Shown here one piece after another: positions 1 through 8,397 of a stretch of DNA of 32,360 nt (position 1 is its first letter; every line of letters starts with the position of its first letter). The DNA comes from Chthoniobacterales bacterium (lineage in GTDB: Bacteria > Verrucomicrobiota > Verrucomicrobiia > Chthoniobacterales > JACTMZ01): NCBI GenBank assembly GCA_014879535.1, contig JACSRX010000002.1:1-32360 (forward strand). Direction: 5' to 3'. A model generated the notes under the pieces. That model did not search any database. It was not told the DNA's origin and worked only from the letters and a program-made list of their open reading frames with translations. The translations under genes and the position numbers were made by a program.

Positions 1-1
1 C

Positions 2-847
2 GACCCGCGTCTCGGCGAGGAACCGGTCGCGCCCGAGGCTCCCAAGACGCCGACCCCCGAAGACGAAGACGGCGAACCCGCCACCGGCGGGGGCAAGCGT
101 TTTCGTGTCCAGGCCGCCGACCAAGTCGAGGCCCGGGCCTTGGAGCTGCGCAAGCGCAACCGCGACCTCTCGCTGGAGGAATGCCTCACCCGGGCGAAAG
201 CCGAGTTGGGCGTGACCGACCCGCCGAGCGATCCCAATGCGCCCGCGATGCCCAAGACCCTCGAGGAAGCCCGCACGGCACTTTCCACCCTCCGCCAAGA
301 GCGCAAAAAGGCCTTCGGCGAGGACATGGATTTTGCCAAGGCCGCCGAGTTGGACGACCAGATCGAGGCCCTGCGCGACCACATGGACGTGCTGCGCGAC
401 CGCGAGACCTCCGAGGCCGAGCGGCAGCGCACGGAATTCCTCGAGAATGTCGAGGCATCCAAGTCCAAGGCCGTCGAGCTTTACGCCGATGTCGCCGTGG
501 CCGAGTCCGCGCTCTGCAAACGCATGGCCGAGATCGACCAGACCCTGCAGGACAACGACGACCCGCTCTTCTTCTCTCCCGACAAGCCTTTGAAGCTGGC
601 GCAGATGGCGGCTGCCGAACTTGGGATCGCTCCCAAGTCCCGCAAGCCTGCCGCCTCCCAGCCTCAAGCCCCGGCCCCCAAGCCGGAGGCCATTCGCCAC
701 GCAGCGCCCAAGCCGGCGCCGGTTGTGCCCGCGAGCGGAAACGCCCGCACCACCTCAACAACTCAACCCAAAACCGGGCAGTTGGAGGCGGAAATCGACC
801 GCGTGGAAGATGTCGGCGACTACAAAAAGCTCGTCAAAGGCCTGTAA
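2..847 (+). CDS. Scaffold-like phage protein, 5' end outside window
   Basis: The reading frame is open from the left edge of the window, so the start is missing and about 281 residues are seen. The visible N-terminal part is Pro/Glu-rich, followed by a helical stretch (FRVQAADQVEARALELRKR). A long charged helical region comes next and then an Ala/Pro/Lys-rich linker. The protein ends in a short charged helix (IDRVEDVGDYKKLVKGL). Its position just before the major capsid gene, its charge and its predicted helical, partly disordered nature fit a capsid scaffolding or assembly protein. This is inference from context, since no family is recognised with certainty. The segment around DMDFAKAAELDDQIEAL resembles the UvrB/UvrC (UVR) interaction motif, which may be chance in a coiled coil. 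Confidence 0.7.
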   Translation, partial: DPRLGEEPVAPEAPKTPTPEDEDGEPATGGGKRFRVQAADQVEARALELRKRNRDLSLEECLTRAKAELGVTDPPSDPNAPAMPKTLEEARTALSTLRQERKKAFGEDMDFAKAAELDDQIEALRDHMDVLRDRETSEAERQRTEFLENVEASKSKAVELYADVAVAESALCKRMAEIDQTLQDNDDPLFFSPDKPLKLAQMAAAELGIAPKSRKPAASQPQAPAPKPEAIRHAAPKPAPVVPASGNARTTSTTQPKTGQLEAEIDRVEDVGDYKKLVKGL

Positions 848-849
848 AG

Positions 850-875
850 GCCGCCTCGGCCACACGGCCGACGGC
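850..875 (+). other. GC-rich RNA hairpin between scaffold and capsid genes
   Basis: A 10-bp stem with a 2-nt bulge can form: 850-853 pairs with 872-875, 856-861 pairs with 866-871, and the loop is ACAC. No T-run follows, so it does not look like a standard intrinsic terminator. It may tune read-through or protect the strongly expressed capsid message. The rest of the 848-945 gap holds only a GGAG at 932-935, ten bases before the capsid start. Confidence 0.4.
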
Positions 876-945
876 TGATCACCGCGTGTGCGGTGCCTGA
901 TGCCCCGTCCCGATTGCTGCCCGGACCAACCGGAGCAATCACACA

Positions 946-2412
946 ATGGCATTTGAAATCCAGTCGCCCAACACGGGCGACACACTGAAAACCCTTTCAC
1001 CCGCCGCACAGGCGAAACTGTGGAAGCGTGGCGTCGATATCTTCGAGCAAAGCTCGGACTACTTCGCCGACATGGAAGGCGGCGCCGACGCCGTCATCCA
1101 CACCGAGACCGATACCAGCAAGGGCATCGGCCAAACCATCACCTTCCGCACCATGGCGGGCTTCTACGACGAGCCGCACATGGGCGAGGAGCTCTTCGAG
1201 GAAGGCGACGACTTCCAGGAACTCCTCATCGGAAGCCACGACCTCACCGTGGATTTCCTGCGGCACTCGGTGCGCCTCACCCAGCGCATGGAGGAGTTCA
1301 TGGGCATGCGCGGGGAGATCAAGGGCGAGCTGCCCGAGCAGCTCGGCCGCTGGCTCGGCCGCACCAAGTCGGAACGCATGTTCATGATGTTCCTGCACAA
1401 GCTCAACCCGGAGAACCTCATCTACGCCAACGGCGCGAGCCAGGACACCCTGCTCTCCACCGACACGCTCGACTGGGACAACATCGTCGCCGGCGGCACG
1501 CAGCTCGGCCGCATGGGCGGCGAGAAAGCCAACGTCGGCAAGAACCAGCCGCTCTTCCGCAATGTCGTGGCGGCCACCACCGACGCCCTCTTCTCGCTGA
1601 AGATGGACAACAACTACAAGCAGCTCCTGCGCGAGGCCGGCGACCGCGGCGGCTCCAACGTCATGTTCAAGGGTGGCTTCACCGATGTGGACGGCCACAT
1701 CATCAAGCCCTACAACCCGATCGACCATGACGGGCGCGGCGCCATCGGCAGCCCGCTCAACGCCAAGGCGTGGCTGGGAGAGGCCATCACGGCCGGCACG
1801 GGCACCTTCGCCATCAAGGGCGGGGGCAGCGCGGCCGCCGCAGCGAAGACGAAGATCAAATACTTCAAGCACTTCGCCGGCTACGCCTTCCCGTTCCTGC
1901 CCGGCGACGTGCTCAGCCCGGGGAGCACGACCCGTTACCTGCTCATCATCAACCCGCCCAACGCGCCGACCGATCCCAACAAGGTGGGCATGTATGCCTA
2001 CACCACGGGCAACAACGGCAACACCATCACCATCACCCAGCGCTTGGGATCGGCCGCCTCCGGCGACCGCGTCACCACGCTCGGCGCGGTGTCGTGGAAC
2101 ACCGGCGTGTGGTCGGGCAGGCACACGGAGGTGCACCCCATCGGGGCGACCATCCTGCCGTGCAACGCCAAGGGCGTGGTCTTCGGCGACACGCTCATGC
2201 TGGTCAAGCAGGCCGCCTACCGCGGCTACGGCCAGTTCCGCAACCAGCGCACCGAGGACATGCACAACGGCGGGTTCGTCAAGGACCTGTTCGTGACCAG
2301 CGTCTTCGGCCAGGCGCCGCGCAAGAACGTCGATGGGCGCTGCCCGGGCGTGCTGCGCATCCGCCATGCGCTGCAATACGCGGGGCTGCCGCTGCCGGCC
2401 GTCACGGCATAA
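946..2412 (+). CDS. Major capsid protein, N4-gp56/DUF4043 type
   Basis: This 488-residue protein would form the phage head shell. Residues 1 to about 160 show features of the N4-gp56/DUF4043 capsid families: a segment on tight control of the fold (GQTITFRTMAGFYDEP), the charged E-loop-like stretch with MGEELFEEGDD, and DFLRHSVRLTQRMEEFMG. The C-terminal part (FGDTLMLVKQAAYRGYGQ) also fits. It is somewhat longer than many members. The stretch around residues 300-420 looks like a separate beta-rich insertion and could be a surface domain, but that is inference. The start is ATG with GGAG ten bases upstream. Scaffold-like and small virion genes flank it, as expected in a head module. Family membership is judged by eye. 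Confidence 0.85.
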   Translation: MAFEIQSPNTGDTLKTLSPAAQAKLWKRGVDIFEQSSDYFADMEGGADAVIHTETDTSKGIGQTITFRTMAGFYDEPHMGEELFEEGDDFQELLIGSHDLTVDFLRHSVRLTQRMEEFMGMRGEIKGELPEQLGRWLGRTKSERMFMMFLHKLNPENLIYANGASQDTLLSTDTLDWDNIVAGGTQLGRMGGEKANVGKNQPLFRNVVAATTDALFSLKMDNNYKQLLREAGDRGGSNVMFKGGFTDVDGHIIKPYNPIDHDGRGAIGSPLNAKAWLGEAITAGTGTFAIKGGGSAAAAAKTKIKYFKHFAGYAFPFLPGDVLSPGSTTRYLLIINPPNAPTDPNKVGMYAYTTGNNGNTITITQRLGSAASGDRVTTLGAVSWNTGVWSGRHTEVHPIGATILPCNAKGVVFGDTLMLVKQAAYRGYGQFRNQRTEDMHNGGFVKDLFVTSVFGQAPRKNVDGRCPGVLRIRHALQYAGLPLPAVTA

Positions 2413-2427
2413 CCACAGCCACGGAAG

Positions 2428-2526
2428 ATGATTTGGGACATCAACGCGTTGACCACCGCGGTCCCTACGGGGGGAGGGAGTGGCCCTTGCCCGAACCCCG
2501 CATCTTCCGAACCACGACAATCATGA
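2428..2526 (+). CDS. Small ORF between capsid and next gene
   Basis: A 32-codon frame opens with ATG directly behind a GGAAG and ends in an ATGA overlap with the gene at 2523. The peptide starts MIWDINALTTAVPTGGGSG and is Gly/Pro/Ser-rich. The overlap is the same kind of junction used throughout this phage and argues that it is translated. The peptide has no recognisable domain. It may be a real small protein or a leader that couples translation of the next gene. Confidence 0.4.
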   Translation: MIWDINALTTAVPTGGGSGPCPNPASSEPRQS

Positions 2527-2960
2527 AACTCATCATCTGTTTCAACCACACCTCGCGCTACGCGCCGGCCAAGCAGGCGGGATTTGTCTGGAGCGACAAG
2601 CACCGCTGCCACGTCTGGCAGGGGCGCGAGTTGACGCCCGAGGAATTCAACACCGAGGCCGACAAGGTCCTGCAGGCTTCCGACGCCAACTACTGGGTGC
2701 GCCCCACCGTGCGCGTGCTCACCGGCGAGGCTGCCGAGGCCGCCCCCGAGGATCCGCCCGCTTCTCCCGAAAATCCTCCCGCACCGGAAGAACCCGCCGG
2801 CGAGGGGATCACCGAAGGGGAGGCCGAGGAACTCCAAGAAGAACTCCAAGAAGAACTTCAGGAAGGCGCCTCCAACGACCCGGCGGCCGACACGGTAACC
2901 GAGTCGCCCGAGACGACCACCGAAGCCCCCGAAACCATCACCGAACCCGAAACCCACTAA
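2523..2960 (+). CDS. Hypothetical protein with acidic, proline-rich tail
   Basis: This is a 145-residue protein. Residues 1 to about 65 look like a small folded domain (MKLIICFNHTSRYAPAKQAG followed by a Trp-rich segment with WSDKHRCHVWQGRELTPEEF). The remainder is an acidic Pro/Glu/Thr tail with three copies of EELQ in tandem near residue 105, encoded by a short direct repeat at about 2828-2862. The gene lies directly after the capsid gene, where head decoration or head-completion proteins are common, but no family is recognised. The ATG overlaps the stop of the small ORF upstream. Confidence 0.75.
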   Translation: MKLIICFNHTSRYAPAKQAGFVWSDKHRCHVWQGRELTPEEFNTEADKVLQASDANYWVRPTVRVLTGEAAEAAPEDPPASPENPPAPEEPAGEGITEGEAEELQEELQEELQEGASNDPAADTVTESPETTTEAPETITEPETH

Positions 2961-2981
2961 CCAAAAGGAACCACCCATCCC

Positions 2982-3392
2982 ATGAGCGCACTCAGCTCCC
3001 ACCTCGAAAACGCGATTGCAAACCTCATCCTCGGCAGCGCTGCCTACAGCGTGCCGGGAACGCTGCACTTCGCGCTTTTCACCACCACACCCAACGAAGC
3101 CGGCACCGGCGGCACCGAAGTTTCCACCTCGGGAACTGCCTACGCCCGCGTTGCGGTGACCAACAACACCACCAACTTCCCGACCACCAGCAACGGGACC
3201 AAGAGCAACGGCACCGCCTTTACCTTCCCCACCGCCACGGCATCGTGGGGCACGGTGGTGGGCTGGGGCATTTACGATGCCTCGAGCTCGGGCAACCTGC
3301 TCTTCTTCGGCAACCTCACCACCTCCCGCAGCATCGCCTCGGGCGACACGGCGCGGTTTGCTACCGGGGACATCTCGATCACGTTCGACTAA
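2982..3392 (+). CDS. Gp80-like phage virion protein
   Basis: This 136-residue protein has the layout of the Gp80/tail-fibre-like family found in many phages. After an N-terminal helix comes a strand block (GTLHFALFTTTPNEAGTGG), then a short TAYARVAVT strand, then a WGTVVGWGIYDASSSGNLLF segment, and last a paired strand close to the C-terminus (ARFATGDISITFD). These proteins usually occur among virion structural genes. The exact role is not settled, and proposals include minor tail or decoration protein. It sits between the capsid block and the large repeat protein. The start is ATG, with an AAGGAA about 13 bases upstream. Confidence 0.75.
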   Translation: MSALSSHLENAIANLILGSAAYSVPGTLHFALFTTTPNEAGTGGTEVSTSGTAYARVAVTNNTTNFPTTSNGTKSNGTAFTFPTATASWGTVVGWGIYDASSSGNLLFFGNLTTSRSIASGDTARFATGDISITFD

Positions 3393-3394
3393 GA

Positions 3395-3444
3395 GCCCGG
3401 CACCCCGGGCGCCGTGCGGGGCCTTGATTCTCCCCGCGCGGCGC
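3395..3444 (+). other. Two consecutive strong hairpins before the large virion gene
   Basis: A 6-bp perfect stem (3395-3400 with 3405-3410, loop CACC) is followed, sharing two bases, by a 13-bp stem (3409-3421 with 3432-3444, one G-T pair, 10-nt loop). The second ends 16 bases before the ATG at 3461. There is no T-run, so it is more likely a folded leader, processing site or attenuator than an intrinsic terminator. The two stems partly exclude each other through bases 3409-3410. Confidence 0.5.
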
Positions 3445-3460
3445 ATCCGGGCCGCGAAGC

Positions 3461-6400
3461 ATGCTCCTTACCGGCGACATTTCAGGCACGATCGTCTATC
3501 TCGGCACAACGCCCGGGTGGGTCCAGATCGGCATGTCGCTGGAGCACGAGGCGTGGCCGGGCGGCCGCACGACCATCGTCGATGCCGACGGTGATCAAAT
3601 CTACACCGCCGACGAGGCCAGCGGCAGTTTCCCCGGGGCGGAGATGTTCGCTTACTGGGGGCTGGAGGCAACAGTCGATGCCACCGCCGAGGCTGCCGCC
3701 GAAGCCCGCAAAGACATCGCTTACCGTGCCTTGAACCTCACCGCCGGGAGCTTTTCGGCCGAGGTGGTCGGGGGGACCGAGGGCCTTGCCTTGGGCATGC
3801 TGGTAGGCATGCGCGAATACCCAGACACGCTCTATCTCAAGGATCCGACCGAGATCACCGGCATTACCGAAACCCACATCACACTTTCCAAGACCGCGAA
3901 TTACACGATTGCGGGGGCACAGGTCGTCTTTGCCCGGCGCGTGAAAACCCAATCCCCGCCAGTCTTCATCGCCAAGGCCACGGTGGATTGGGCTTGGCTG
4001 TTCACCGACAAGGATGTGCGCACGCGCACAGCCATCGCCACGGCGGGACAAAACTATCTGGCCGTCATCCGCGGCGGCACTGCCGGTATTTCACCCGGTG
4101 ACCACGTCCTGCGCAACGAGGGGAACTTTTCCGGAAACGGACTGCAGGTTTCGGCGGTTTACGACCCGGTCGTCTATCTTTACGGATCAAGCGACTTCTC
4201 CGGAACGCGGGAATTCCTGTTTGCCCGTCCGTTCTATGCGACCGCCAGCGCTTCGGCCACCGCCACGGCCAACCTGCAGACGGGCAATCCCTACATTCTC
4301 GCCAATTACCACAACGGCGAACTCGAACTGGTGACCGGCAATCCCGCCGACTACCGCTACGGCATGGAGGTGGAGGGCCCAGGCTACGATGCGCCCTCGA
4401 GGGTGCTTTCGGTCAACCTCCTGAACCGGAAAATCGCCACATGGCCTCAACCGACCGGATCGGGCCAGGGGGGCTATCAATTCTGGTGGCCGATTGCCGC
4501 GCAGGCCGAGACCACGATTGTTGCCTCCGCGGCCCTGAGCGTTTCGAGGACCGCCGAACTGGCGACCAACGTCACGGCCTTGGGCACGGCCACGGCCAAT
4601 CTCACGCACCAATACAAGGGCGTCATGGCCCAAGGCGCGTCCTCGGCACAGGCGATCATCACGCTCACCGCGCGCGTGCAGGAACGCGTCTTGCACCAGA
4701 TCACCACGGGCGACCAATGGATCACCGTGGCTGGTGGCGTGGCGGGAATCGTCCCCGGCAAGCACAAGGTTCAGCCCATCGCCCACGCCACCTACGGCAG
4801 CACGCCTTGGGGGTATCCTGCCGTGAGCGGGTATCTGGATGCGGTGGATATCGTGGCTGTGGATGCCGTTGGCGGCCGTGTCCGCGTGGCCAAGGCTCCC
4901 ATCGTCGCGGACAACAATTTCCCATATCCCTTCACCGGCCACTTTTTCTGTGTGATCCATGTCCCGGTCGGCGCGACCGGGACCGGCGATGCAAGACAGA
5001 TCTCCCGCCTCACGCGCAACAATGTCTATCGCCAATGGGTGATGGTCGAAAAAGGCCACCCGAGGGTGGATCTCCTGCCTGCGGCCCGGCAAATCCAAGG
5101 CTGGCAGTCGGGCTATGCCGTGGCGGAGGGCGAGCTTGTCGAGCAGGACATCCTCAATGGCACGCAGACGCGCAGCGCGGTTTTCTCCGGCACCGTCATC
5201 CCGCAGGACAGCTACATCTTGGATGACAGCTTCAATGTCGTTGGGTTCTACCTGCCTGTCTCTTGGCCCTACAACCGGCCGATTCCGGGCCGATACACCA
5301 CCGATCTGCTCATCTACTCGCCCCTGAAGCTTGCGGCCGCATCGACCGCCGGCGCCACAGCCACCCAAGCCACCGTGATCCGCGGATTGCGCGCGGTGGC
5401 CACCGCCGCCACCTACAGTTCCGCCGAAGTGGCACTTGACCGCGCCGTGTATCTGCGGGCCAATGCCCAGGCAGCCGCCACGGCCGCCGCCATGCTCAAC
5501 TTGCCGGAGCGGCAATGGACGCTGGCCTTCAACGGGATCACCGCCAAGGTGATCACCGGCGAGATTGCCAATGCGGTGCCGGGTATGCGCGTGCATGTGG
5601 TTGCGCCCTCCGGCTCCGGCCCCATGACGATGGCCGAGCATGTGCTCGAGATTTTCTCGGTCAACACAGCCACGCAGACATTGACCTTCGCCGCGTCCAG
5701 CGGCCTCACTCTCACCGCGGCGGCTTGGGTGTATTGGCCTCTGGGGGGAATCGCCACAGCCCCGGCCGTCGCGGTGCCCCCCACGCTCTCGCGCGACATC
5801 CGGCTCAAGCCAGCGGCCGCCCATGCCGCGTGCACCGCCTCGGCCACGTTCGATTCCATCGTCTCCATGCCTCTGAAAACCGCGGCAGCGGCCGGCGCGA
5901 CGGGATCCGCCGTCCTGAGCTTCGACGTGCTCGCCCTGCGCATGGCGGCGACATGCCAGAGCCTGGGCAGCGCCCGCATCACGCGCTGGATCGACGTGAA
6001 GGCCCAAGGCCTGTGCTACGCCACGGCCAGCGCCTACCTCGAATACACCGACGAGGGGCTCACGGTGAAAGATGCCATTGATGATGTGCTCAACACCCTG
6101 GGCATTACCCAGCCGCAGCTTGCGCAACAGTTCATGAAGCGCCGGGCGCTCCATGACCTCAATGCCGCCGCCCAGATGGTTTGGACGGCTTGCGTGGACC
6201 TCGGCTTCATCGGCAAGACCACGCACGAGATTTCCTATTCCCAAGGGCAGGCGAGCGCCACCCTCTCGCGCACCGTGCAGACCGTGCTGGGCAATGTGCG
6301 GGTGGGCGACGGGCCCCCGCTCATGAAGCTCGCCACCCGCTCGCAGTGGCAGAACTTCGCCGTGAGCTTCGGCATCTCATCCGGCCCGCCGCTGGCGTGG

Positions 6401-6763
6401 TTTGCCGACTCCCACGGGCAGCCCAAGAGCGACAGCATCGCCGTGAAACTCCACCTTGCCCCGGCCCCGCCCGAGGCGGTCACGGTGAAGCTCGACGTGA
6501 TCGAGGACTGCCCGCGCTACCTGTGGCAGGATTACATCGAGCGCACGGCCCTGCAGATCCCGCACCAATACGCCGAGAGCTGCCTGTTGCCCATCTGCCG
6601 TTACCTCGCCTCGGGATCCGGGCTTTTCAACAAGCCCGACCTCAAGGCCCAGATCGACGCTGATTACAAGACGGCCCTGGGCATCCTGCGCATCACCGAT
6701 CCCGAACAGGAAGAGCAGGACCGCACCAACGCCAAGCCGAAGGAGGCGGCCGCTGCACGATGA
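3461..6763 (+). CDS. Large repeat-built virion protein with adaptor-like C-terminus
   Basis: This is an 1100-residue protein of unknown name. Residues about 90-765 contain roughly six beta-rich modules (near 90-162, 198-262, 269-347, 417-500, 522-622 and 684-765). Several carry a Gly-Gly-x-x-Gly-Ile-x-Pro-Gly type turn (GGTAGISPGDH, GGVAGIVPGKH, ITGEIANAVPGM). Ala/Thr-rich segments such as TASASATATANLQTG separate the modules. Residues about 890-1080 match the neighbouring 282-residue protein in order: a helix bundle, beta strands, LHLAPAPPEAVTVKLDV, and a C-terminal helix with LLP. The protein may be a neck, tail or fibre component anchored by an adaptor-like domain. The gene follows two strong hairpins and has no clear ribosome binding site. 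Its stop overlaps the next start as ATGA. Confidence 0.75.
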   Translation: MLLTGDISGTIVYLGTTPGWVQIGMSLEHEAWPGGRTTIVDADGDQIYTADEASGSFPGAEMFAYWGLEATVDATAEAAAEARKDIAYRALNLTAGSFSAEVVGGTEGLALGMLVGMREYPDTLYLKDPTEITGITETHITLSKTANYTIAGAQVVFARRVKTQSPPVFIAKATVDWAWLFTDKDVRTRTAIATAGQNYLAVIRGGTAGISPGDHVLRNEGNFSGNGLQVSAVYDPVVYLYGSSDFSGTREFLFARPFYATASASATATANLQTGNPYILANYHNGELELVTGNPADYRYGMEVEGPGYDAPSRVLSVNLLNRKIATWPQPTGSGQGGYQFWWPIAAQAETTIVASAALSVSRTAELATNVTALGTATANLTHQYKGVMAQGASSAQAIITLTARVQERVLHQITTGDQWITVAGGVAGIVPGKHKVQPIAHATYGSTPWGYPAVSGYLDAVDIVAVDAVGGRVRVAKAPIVADNNFPYPFTGHFFCVIHVPVGATGTGDARQISRLTRNNVYRQWVMVEKGHPRVDLLPAARQIQGWQSGYAVAEGELVEQDILNGTQTRSAVFSGTVIPQDSYILDDSFNVVGFYLPVSWPYNRPIPGRYTTDLLIYSPLKLAAASTAGATATQATVIRGLRAVATAATYSSAEVALDRAVYLRANAQAAATAAAMLNLPERQWTLAFNGITAKVITGEIANAVPGMRVHVVAPSGSGPMTMAEHVLEIFSVNTATQTLTFAASSGLTLTAAAWVYWPLGGIATAPAVAVPPTLSRDIRLKPAAAHAACTASATFDSIVSMPLKTAAAAGATGSAVLSFDVLALRMAATCQSLGSARITRWIDVKAQGLCYATASAYLEYTDEGLTVKDAIDDVLNTLGITQPQLAQQFMKRRALHDLNAAAQMVWTACVDLGFIGKTTHEISYSQGQASATLSRTVQTVLGNVRVGDGPPLMKLATRSQWQNFAVSFGISSGPPLAWFADSHGQPKSDSIAVKLHLAPAPPEAVTVKLDVIEDCPRYLWQDYIERTALQIPHQYAESCLLPICRYLASGSGLFNKPDLKAQIDADYKTALGILRITDPEQEEQDRTNAKPKEAAAAR

Positions 6764-7608
6764 ACACGGCATGGCTGGCCCAGCAGGTCCTGCCCCGGTG
6801 GGGCCTGGGCGATGTCGCCGCCCTCGGGGCGAGCGATGCTCTCATCCTGCTTCGCGCCATCAACGGCGGCCTGCAGGAAGCGGCGACTTTGCTGCCCTCG
6901 GTCTATTCGCAAGTGCCGGTGACGGTCGCCCTGCCCGCGCCCATGGCCGTTTCGGTGACGGTCACCCAAGGCAGTGCCGACATTTCCGAGCAGGCCGGTT
7001 TCGCCGGCCGCGGCATCACCATCGCGGGCGATGCGCAATTCAACCGCCTCGCGGAAGACACCAAGCTGCGATTCCCCTACAACGGGCCCACCGGCACCCA
7101 TGCCGCCGTGATCTACAGCGATGCATGGCGCATGGAATCGCCCGTGGCGCGCATGGTGGCGCCGCCCACGATCAGCAGTCCCTTTCCCCTGCCGCCGCTC
7201 ATGCCCGCCCCGCCGGATGCCATGGCCTCCTTGGAGGTCGGCACGCCGGTCCACTACTGGATTGAGCCGGCCGGGGCCACCCAAGGCGCCGAGCCACCAT
7301 TCTGGATGCGCATCGCCCCCGCACCCGCCACGCCCGTGCGCCTCAGCTTCACGGCCGACGTGCGCCCGCCGCGCCTCACGCTCCAATCGTTGGTGATGGC
7401 CGGGCAGATCGCCTTCCACAGCCACTTCATCGAGAAAGGGCTCCTGCCCTTGATCGAGGAGGAAATGGCCGCGCACACCCTCTGGGCCGACCCCAAGACC
7501 AAGGCCGACGCCGCCGAACGCGCCAAGGCCGCGCGCGAATTCCTGCGCAACCAACCCGCCAGCCTCGACACCAACTTCAACCGCGTGTTCACGCCGCCCG
7601 GATACTGA
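6760..7608 (+). CDS. Adaptor-like phage structural protein
   Basis: This 282-residue protein begins with a helical region (residues 1-45, DALILLRAINGGLQEAATLL). It continues with strands of the form VPVTVALPAPMAVSVTVTQG and a GPTGTHAAVIYSDAW segment. A later strand block has RIAPAPATPVRLSFTADV (about 184-201), and the C-terminus is helical. The N-terminal pattern resembles head-tail connector/adaptor proteins in phages with N4-gp56-type capsids. The assignment is by pattern only. The C-terminal third is similar to the end of the upstream 1100-residue protein, so the two are probably tandem paralogues. The start overlaps the upstream stop (ATGA), and only one base separates its own stop from the next start. 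Confidence 0.75.
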   Translation: MNTAWLAQQVLPRWGLGDVAALGASDALILLRAINGGLQEAATLLPSVYSQVPVTVALPAPMAVSVTVTQGSADISEQAGFAGRGITIAGDAQFNRLAEDTKLRFPYNGPTGTHAAVIYSDAWRMESPVARMVAPPTISSPFPLPPLMPAPPDAMASLEVGTPVHYWIEPAGATQGAEPPFWMRIAPAPATPVRLSFTADVRPPRLTLQSLVMAGQIAFHSHFIEKGLLPLIEEEMAAHTLWADPKTKADAAERAKAAREFLRNQPASLDTNFNRVFTPPGY

Positions 7609-7609
7609 C

Positions 7610-8395
7610 ATGGAAACCGTGATCCACATCGACCAGCTCAAGGATTTCGTCTCCCGCGTGGTGCGCGAGGTCAATGCCGGGCTCTTGGTCAACAGCATGG
7701 AGGGCATCGTTGTCAACAACCCCAAGGAAATCACCTTCGAACTGACGGTGGTTACGGACCTTACCCAGCAGATACCCCGGCAGATGACCGAGTCCATCGA
7801 GCAGACCACCGAACACGGCGGATCAACCCAGACCTCCCGCCAGACATCCACCGAGATCGGCAAGGAGACCAGCGAGGAAGCTGGGCGCCGGGACGGTGTG
7901 CAGACCTCCCTGCAGGAAGAAACCGGCCGCGACGACGAGGATGCCCAGAGCACCGAGCAGAGCCGCCAAAGCTCCAACCAAGAGGAGACGGGCGACAGCA
8001 CCGGCACGGCCCGCGAGAACAGCGAGACCGCCGAGGAAAGCCGCCAGGACGAAACCGGGACATCCCGTGAAACCACGACAGAGGAAGGCATCCAAGAAAG
8101 CACGTCCGATGACCGTGGGCAGGAAATTGGAACAACCGTTTCCGGTGACATTGAGGATGGCTCCGGCAGCGAATCGGGAACCACGACGGACACCTCAAAT
8201 GAGGAATCTTCCACGGACGAAGATTCAGAGAGCAAAAACAAGGAGGAGTCCGAGGAGGAAAACGAATCAGAAGAAGAGCAATCCGGCACTGAAAAAAACC
8301 AGCAGGAAACCCGCGACGAGAGTTCCGCCGAATCGAACCGTGAAAGCCAAGAAGCCGATACCAGCGAATCCACCAGCGACTACGAGGAGATTTAG
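7610..8395 (+). CDS. Acidic low-complexity protein with short ordered N-terminus
   Basis: Residues 1-55 look folded: a helix (IDQLKDFVSRVVREVNAG) followed by a strand pair ending in EITFELTVVTDL. Residues 56-261 are almost entirely Glu, Asp, Ser, Thr, Gln, Arg and Gly, and are expected to be disordered. A hand count gives about 71 Asp+Glu against about 20 Lys+Arg. Loose repeats of the type SRQ-x-S...EETG recur. The next gene has the mirror design, with a basic disordered body and an ordered C-terminus. The start lies one base after the upstream stop, and the stop is two bases before the next start, so the frame is well supported. I know of no family for it. A virion or assembly role is inferred from position. 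Confidence 0.75.
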   Translation: METVIHIDQLKDFVSRVVREVNAGLLVNSMEGIVVNNPKEITFELTVVTDLTQQIPRQMTESIEQTTEHGGSTQTSRQTSTEIGKETSEEAGRRDGVQTSLQEETGRDDEDAQSTEQSRQSSNQEETGDSTGTARENSETAEESRQDETGTSRETTTEEGIQESTSDDRGQEIGTTVSGDIEDGSGSESGTTTDTSNEESSTDEDSESKNKEESEEENESEEEQSGTEKNQQETRDESSAESNRESQEADTSESTSDYEEI

Positions 8396-8397
8396 CC

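Noticed and set aside
997-2520. Long open frame antisense to the capsid gene (and others such as 4187-6244, 6664-8373, 27493-29517, 29754-31037)
   Set aside because: These are mirror frames of well-supported genes in GC-rich DNA. They have no recognisable domain and their composition (His, Arg, Gly, Val-rich) is typical of shadows.
3409-3444. Intrinsic terminator
   Set aside because: The stem is strong but no T-run follows, and the next gene is on the same strand within the same module.
8293-8299. A AAA AAC heptamer that could cause a -1 frameshift joining the acidic and basic proteins
   Set aside because: The -1 frame hits a TGA at 8341, before the second gene starts, so no fusion results. 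A second A7 run at codons 6-8 of the basic protein leads to a stop within a few codons.
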